A stretch of 64,000 nucleotides of DNA from an uncultured Oscillospiraceae bacterium (GTDB lineage: Bacteria; Bacillota; Clostridia; Oscillospirales; Oscillospiraceae), in NCBI GenBank assembly GCA_934670025.1, contig CAKUOS010000003.1, positions 1 to 64,000 of the forward strand, given 5' to 3'. The position numbers and the translations under genes were made by a program. The stretch's first letter is position 1. Each line of letters begins with the position of its first letter. The notes under the pieces were generated by a model, which worked only from the letters and a program-made list of their open reading frames with translations, made no database searches and had not been told where the DNA came from. Positions 60,996 through 64,000 of the stretch are shown one piece after another.

Positions 60996-62693
60996 TTACT
61001 TGTTGTGCGTATAATGCACGTGCAGCAGCTCGTGTGCCTTTGCGGGCGACATCTTTTCATAGAGCCCCTTGAGGATCGGGTTATGCTGCGAGGACTTGAT
61101 GAGCGTGCTGCGGTCCGCGTCGTACAGACCCTCGGCGCGCGCATACTTGTCGACCGTCATGCCGCGCGGCTGGCCTGCGCCGCCGACGCAGCCGGTCGTG
61201 CAGGTCATGACCTCGACGAGGTCGAATTTCTCTTCGCCGGCTTCCATCTTGGCGAGGAGCTTCTTCGCGTTGCCAAGACCGTGGACCACGCCGATGCGGA
61301 TGGTGCGCTCGCCGACGTGCAGCTCGGCTGCCTTGACGCCTTCCATGCCGCGCACGCCGCAATATGCGATCTCCTGGAGCGTGTTCTTGGACTCGCTCTC
61401 GAGCACGCGGCGGACAACTGCCTCCGCGACGCCGCCGGTGGTGCCGAAGATGACGCCTGCGCCGGTGCCGAGGCCGAACGGCATATCGGGCGCTTCACCC
61501 GGCAGCTCGGCAAAGCGGATGCCGGCTTCCTTGATCATGCTGATGACTTCCTGCGTCGTCAGGACGAGATCGACATCGGGCTGGCCGTCCTGCGAGAACT
61601 CGTCGCGCGCGGCCTCCATCTTCTTGGCCGTGCAGGGCATGATGGCGATGTGATACAGCTTCTTCTCGCCGGGATTCTCCTTCTCCTGCGCGCGCAGAAG
61701 CGCGGAGAACATCTGCATCGGGGACTTGCAGGACGAGATGTGCTTGAGATACTTCGGATCTTCCTTTTCCAGGTACTTGATCCACGCCGGGCAGCAGCTC
61801 GTGAACATCGGGAACGGGCCGCCGACCTCCAGACGCTGTAAGAACTCGGCCGTCTCTTCCATGACGGTCATGTCCGCGGCGAACGTGGTGTCGTAGACCT
61901 CGTCCGCGCCCATGAACTTGAGCGACGCGACGAGCTTGTCAAGGACGTTGGTGCCCGGAGCCATGCCGAACGCCTCGCCGAGGGCAACGCGGACGGCCGG
62001 CGCGATCTGGATGACGACGCGCAGCGCGGGATCATGCAGCGCCTTCCACGCTTCGTTGATCTGGTTGCGGATCGTGATGGCGCCGGTGGGGCAGGCGGCC
62101 GCGCACTGGCCGCAGGTGACGCAGTGCGTTTCGCTCAGCGGACGGTCGAACGCGGGCATGACCTGCACGTTGCTGCCGCGGTGCGCGAAATTCAGAATGC
62201 CCATGCCCTGCAGCTCTTCGCACATACGCACGCAGTCGCCGCAGAGGATGCACTTGCTGGGATCGCGGATGATCGCGGGGCTGGACAGATCCTTGTCAAA
62301 GTCCGGACGGGTGTCCTTGAACGGGATGTTTTCGACGCCGAAGCGGTGCGCCAGTTCCTGCAAACGGCAATTGCCGCTCTTTTCGCAGGTGGTGCACTCG
62401 CGGCAGTGCGACGAGAGCATCAGCGACAGGATCATCCGGCGATGCTTGAGCAGACGCTCGGTATTGGTGCGGATGCGCAGACCGTCGCGCGGCTCCATGG
62501 AGCACGATGCGTCGAGCTTGCCGTTCCGCTCGTCCTCGACCACGCACATACGGCAGGAGCCGAAGGTCGACAGTTCGGAGTAGTAGCAGAACGTCGGCAT
62601 ATCGATACCGGCCTTGCGGATGACCGCGAGGACGTTCTTTTCTCCGTCAAACGGCACGCAGATGCCGTCGACGTACATTTTACCCTTTGCCAT
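60996..62693 (-). CDS. hydA: [FeFe]-hydrogenase catalytic subunit (NADH-linked, HydA/HndD type)
   Basis: A 565-aa catalytic subunit. The N-terminal 2Fe-2S ferredoxin domain (CYYSELSTFGSCRMC) is followed by a CxxCxxC-type His/Cys segment (HCRECTTCEKSGNC), two 4Fe-4S motifs (CILCGDCVRMC and CVTCGQCAAACP), and the H-cluster domain with TSCCPAW (near 297), MPCTAKK (near 351) and a third motif reading MTCTTGCVGGAGQP (near 494). The usual third motif is MACPGGCxxGGGQP; the CxxxC ligands are kept but neighbouring residues differ. It works with HydB next door, linking H2 formation to NADH and ferredoxin. GGAGGG lies 8 bases upstream; the gap to hydB is 4 bases. Confidence 0.95.
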   Translation of the reverse strand: MAKGKMYVDGICVPFDGEKNVLAVIRKAGIDMPTFCYYSELSTFGSCRMCVVEDERNGKLDASCSMEPRDGLRIRTNTERLLKHRRMILSLMLSSHCRECTTCEKSGNCRLQELAHRFGVENIPFKDTRPDFDKDLSSPAIIRDPSKCILCGDCVRMCEELQGMGILNFAHRGSNVQVMPAFDRPLSETHCVTCGQCAAACPTGAITIRNQINEAWKALHDPALRVVIQIAPAVRVALGEAFGMAPGTNVLDKLVASLKFMGADEVYDTTFAADMTVMEETAEFLQRLEVGGPFPMFTSCCPAWIKYLEKEDPKYLKHISSCKSPMQMFSALLRAQEKENPGEKKLYHIAIMPCTAKKMEAARDEFSQDGQPDVDLVLTTQEVISMIKEAGIRFAELPGEAPDMPFGLGTGAGVIFGTTGGVAEAVVRRVLESESKNTLQEIAYCGVRGMEGVKAAELHVGERTIRIGVVHGLGNAKKLLAKMEAGEEKFDLVEVMTCTTGCVGGAGQPRGMTVDKYARAEGLYDADRSTLIKSSQHNPILKGLYEKMSPAKAHELLHVHYTHNK

Positions 62694-62697
62694 ACGC

Positions 62698-64000
62698 TTA
62701 ACCCTCCTCCTTCACCAGTTCGATCGCATCGAACGGGCAGCCTTGCTGGCAGGCGCCGCACTTGATGCACTTTGCGGGATCGATGGTGTGCGGTTTTTTC
62801 TTTTCGCCTTCGATGGCGTCCATCGGGCAGTTCTTCTTGCACTTGCCGCAGCCCTTGCACTTTTCGGGATCGATGGCGAGGTGCGCCTTCGGGCCGTTGC
62901 AGATCGGGCAGTGATGATCGACGACGTGCGCCAGATACTCGTTGCGGAAATGCTGTAAGGTACTCGAAACGGGGTTGCAGGCCGCCTGACCGAGGCCGCA
63001 GAGCGCAGTCTCGCGGATGGTCTGCGACAGGGACTCGAGCATATCGAGATCCTCGAGCGAGCCTTCGTTGTTGACAATGCGGTTCAGGATCTCCAGCATA
63101 CGCTTCGTGCCTTCGCGGCACGGCACGCACTTGCCGCAGCTCTCGTTCTGCGTGAAGTTCATGAAGAAGCGCGCCGTTTCGACCATGCAGGTGTCCTCGT
63201 CCATGACGACCAGACCGCCCGAGCCCATGATCGCGCCGACCTTCTTCAAAGAGTCAAAGTCGACGGGCAGATCGAGCTGCTCTTCCGTCAGACAGCCGCC
63301 CGCCGGGCCGCCGGTCTGAACGGCCTTGAACTTCTTGCCGTTCTTGATGCCGCCGCCGATATCGAAGATGATCTCGCGCAGCGTCGTGCCCATCGGGACC
63401 TCGATGAGGCCGGTGTTGACCACGCAGCCCGTCAGCGCGAACGCCTTGGTGCCGGGGCTCTTTTCCGTGCCGATGGTGCGGAACCATTCGCTGCCGCGGC
63501 GCACGATAACGGGCACGCAGGCGAAGGTCTCGACGTTATTGAGGATGGTCGGGCGTGCCCACAGGCCCTGCTCGACGGTGCGCGGCGGCTTGACGCGCGG
63601 CATACCGCGGCGGCCTTCGATCGCGGCCGTCAGGGCGCTGCCTTCGCCGCAGACGAATGCGCCTGCGCCGCGGTTGATGTTGATGCGGAAGTTGAAGCCG
63701 CTGTTCAGGATGTTCTCACCCAGAAGGCCGGCTTCCTCGGCCTTGGCGATGGCGGTGCGCAGGCGCTTGACGGCCAGCGGATACTCCGCACGGACGTAGA
63801 TGTAGCCCTCGTCGCTGCCGGCGGCGCGGCCCGCGATCATCATGCCTTCGAGAATGGCATGGGGGTTGCCTTCCATGATGGACTGATCCATGAATGCGCC
63901 GGGGTCGCCCTCGTCGCCGTTGCAGACGACGTACTTCTTGCCCTCGGGCATCCGACGGACGCTCTCCCACTTGCGGCCGGTCGGGAAACCTGCGCCGCCG
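62698..64000 (-). CDS. hydB: NuoF-like hydrogenase/NADH dehydrogenase subunit HydB, 5' end missing
   Basis: The visible 433 residues lack the N-terminus, since the frame is open to the right edge (beginning [20 protein letters not shown]). It contains the NADH/FMN-binding segments [22 protein letters not shown], in part, and [13 protein letters not shown], the N3-type 4Fe-4S motif [12 protein letters not shown], and two C-terminal ferredoxin clusters ([12 protein letters not shown] and [12 protein letters not shown]). This is the diaphorase subunit of the Hyd/Hnd complex, passing electrons from NADH (and in bifurcating enzymes ferredoxin) to HydA. A NuoE-like subunit probably lies just beyond the window. 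The frame uses GC-rich codons throughout. Confidence 0.95.
   Translation of the reverse strand, partial: GGAGFPTGRKWESVRRMPEGKKYVVCNGDEGDPGAFMDQSIMEGNPHAILEGMMIAGRAAGSDEGYIYVRAEYPLAVKRLRTAIAKAEEAGLLGENILNSGFNFRININRGAGAFVCGEGSALTAAIEGRRGMPRVKPPRTVEQGLWARPTILNNVETFACVPVIVRRGSEWFRTIGTEKSPGTKAFALTGCVVNTGLIEVPMGTTLREIIFDIGGGIKNGKKFKAVQTGGPAGGCLTEEQLDLPVDFDSLKKVGAIMGSGGLVVMDEDTCMVETARFFMNFTQNESCGKCVPCREGTKRMLEILNRIVNNEGSLEDLDMLESLSQTIRETALCGLGQAACNPVSSTLQHFRNEYLAHVVDHHCPICNGPKAHLAIDPEKCKGCGKCKKNCPMDAIEGEKKKPHTIDPAKCIKCGACQQGCPFDAIELVKEEG

Overview
The window looks like a chromosomal segment of a GC-rich, strictly anaerobic gut Clostridia member, most likely family Oscillospiraceae (the Oscillibacter/Flavonifractor/Dysosmobacter neighbourhood). 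That assignment is an inference from several things read together: Firmicutes-type operon orders, strong GGAGG ribosome binding sites, GTG/TTG starts, pyruvate:ferredoxin oxidoreductase and an NADH-linked [FeFe]-hydrogenase at the two edges, a type III glutamine synthetase with an ANTAR regulator, and dense families of palindromic intergenic repeats built around CTCCCCTT/AAGGGGAG and a GGCATCGGCCCCTAC core.

Layout. 1-5.3 kb: 5' part of nifJ (minus), then comM, thiI and a stand-alone CinA amidohydrolase (plus). 5.3-10.7 kb: argS, a possible 32-aa small protein and glnN (all minus), with a divergent ANTAR regulator; the glnN leader carries a terminator/antiterminator pair. 10.9-15.1 kb: a MarR-controlled heterodimeric ABC exporter with tandem operators. 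15.5-23 kb: an S-layer-anchored beta-helix protein, a FliB-like protein, a PAP2 phosphatase, an NhaC-type transporter behind a lysine riboswitch, and a DUF3343/cysteine desulfurase pair. 23.5-38.4 kb: a long housekeeping operon, cdaA-cdaR-yicC-remA-gmk-rpoZ-priA-def-fmt-rsmB-rlmN-prpC-prkC-rsgA, linking c-di-AMP, GMP and translation start functions, rRNA methylation and PASTA-kinase signalling. 38.7-45 kb: rplS, then minus-strand plsC, an Fe-S aldo/keto reductase, mntP, two membrane proteins, and ribU behind an FMN riboswitch whose leader also contains an unexplained 273-nt three-way-junction element. 45.4-59.1 kb: a DUF1273 protein, a DUF4830 protein, rsuA, the division/peptidoglycan cluster (PucR-like regulator, ftsE, ftsX, M23 hydrolase, ctpA), greA-lysS, a GNAT, and a four-gene methyltransferase/acetyltransferase operon. 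59.2-64 kb: a CorC-like protein with a structured leader and the hydrogenase subunits hydA and hydB (hydB runs off the right edge).

At least twelve intergenic spaces hold modular repeats. They do not interrupt conserved genes, but they appear to supply the last codons of two unrelated genes. The regulatory RNA content is high: FMN and lysine riboswitches, an ANTAR-type attenuator candidate, and several structured leaders. No tRNA, rRNA, CRISPR array, transposase or prophage gene was seen.
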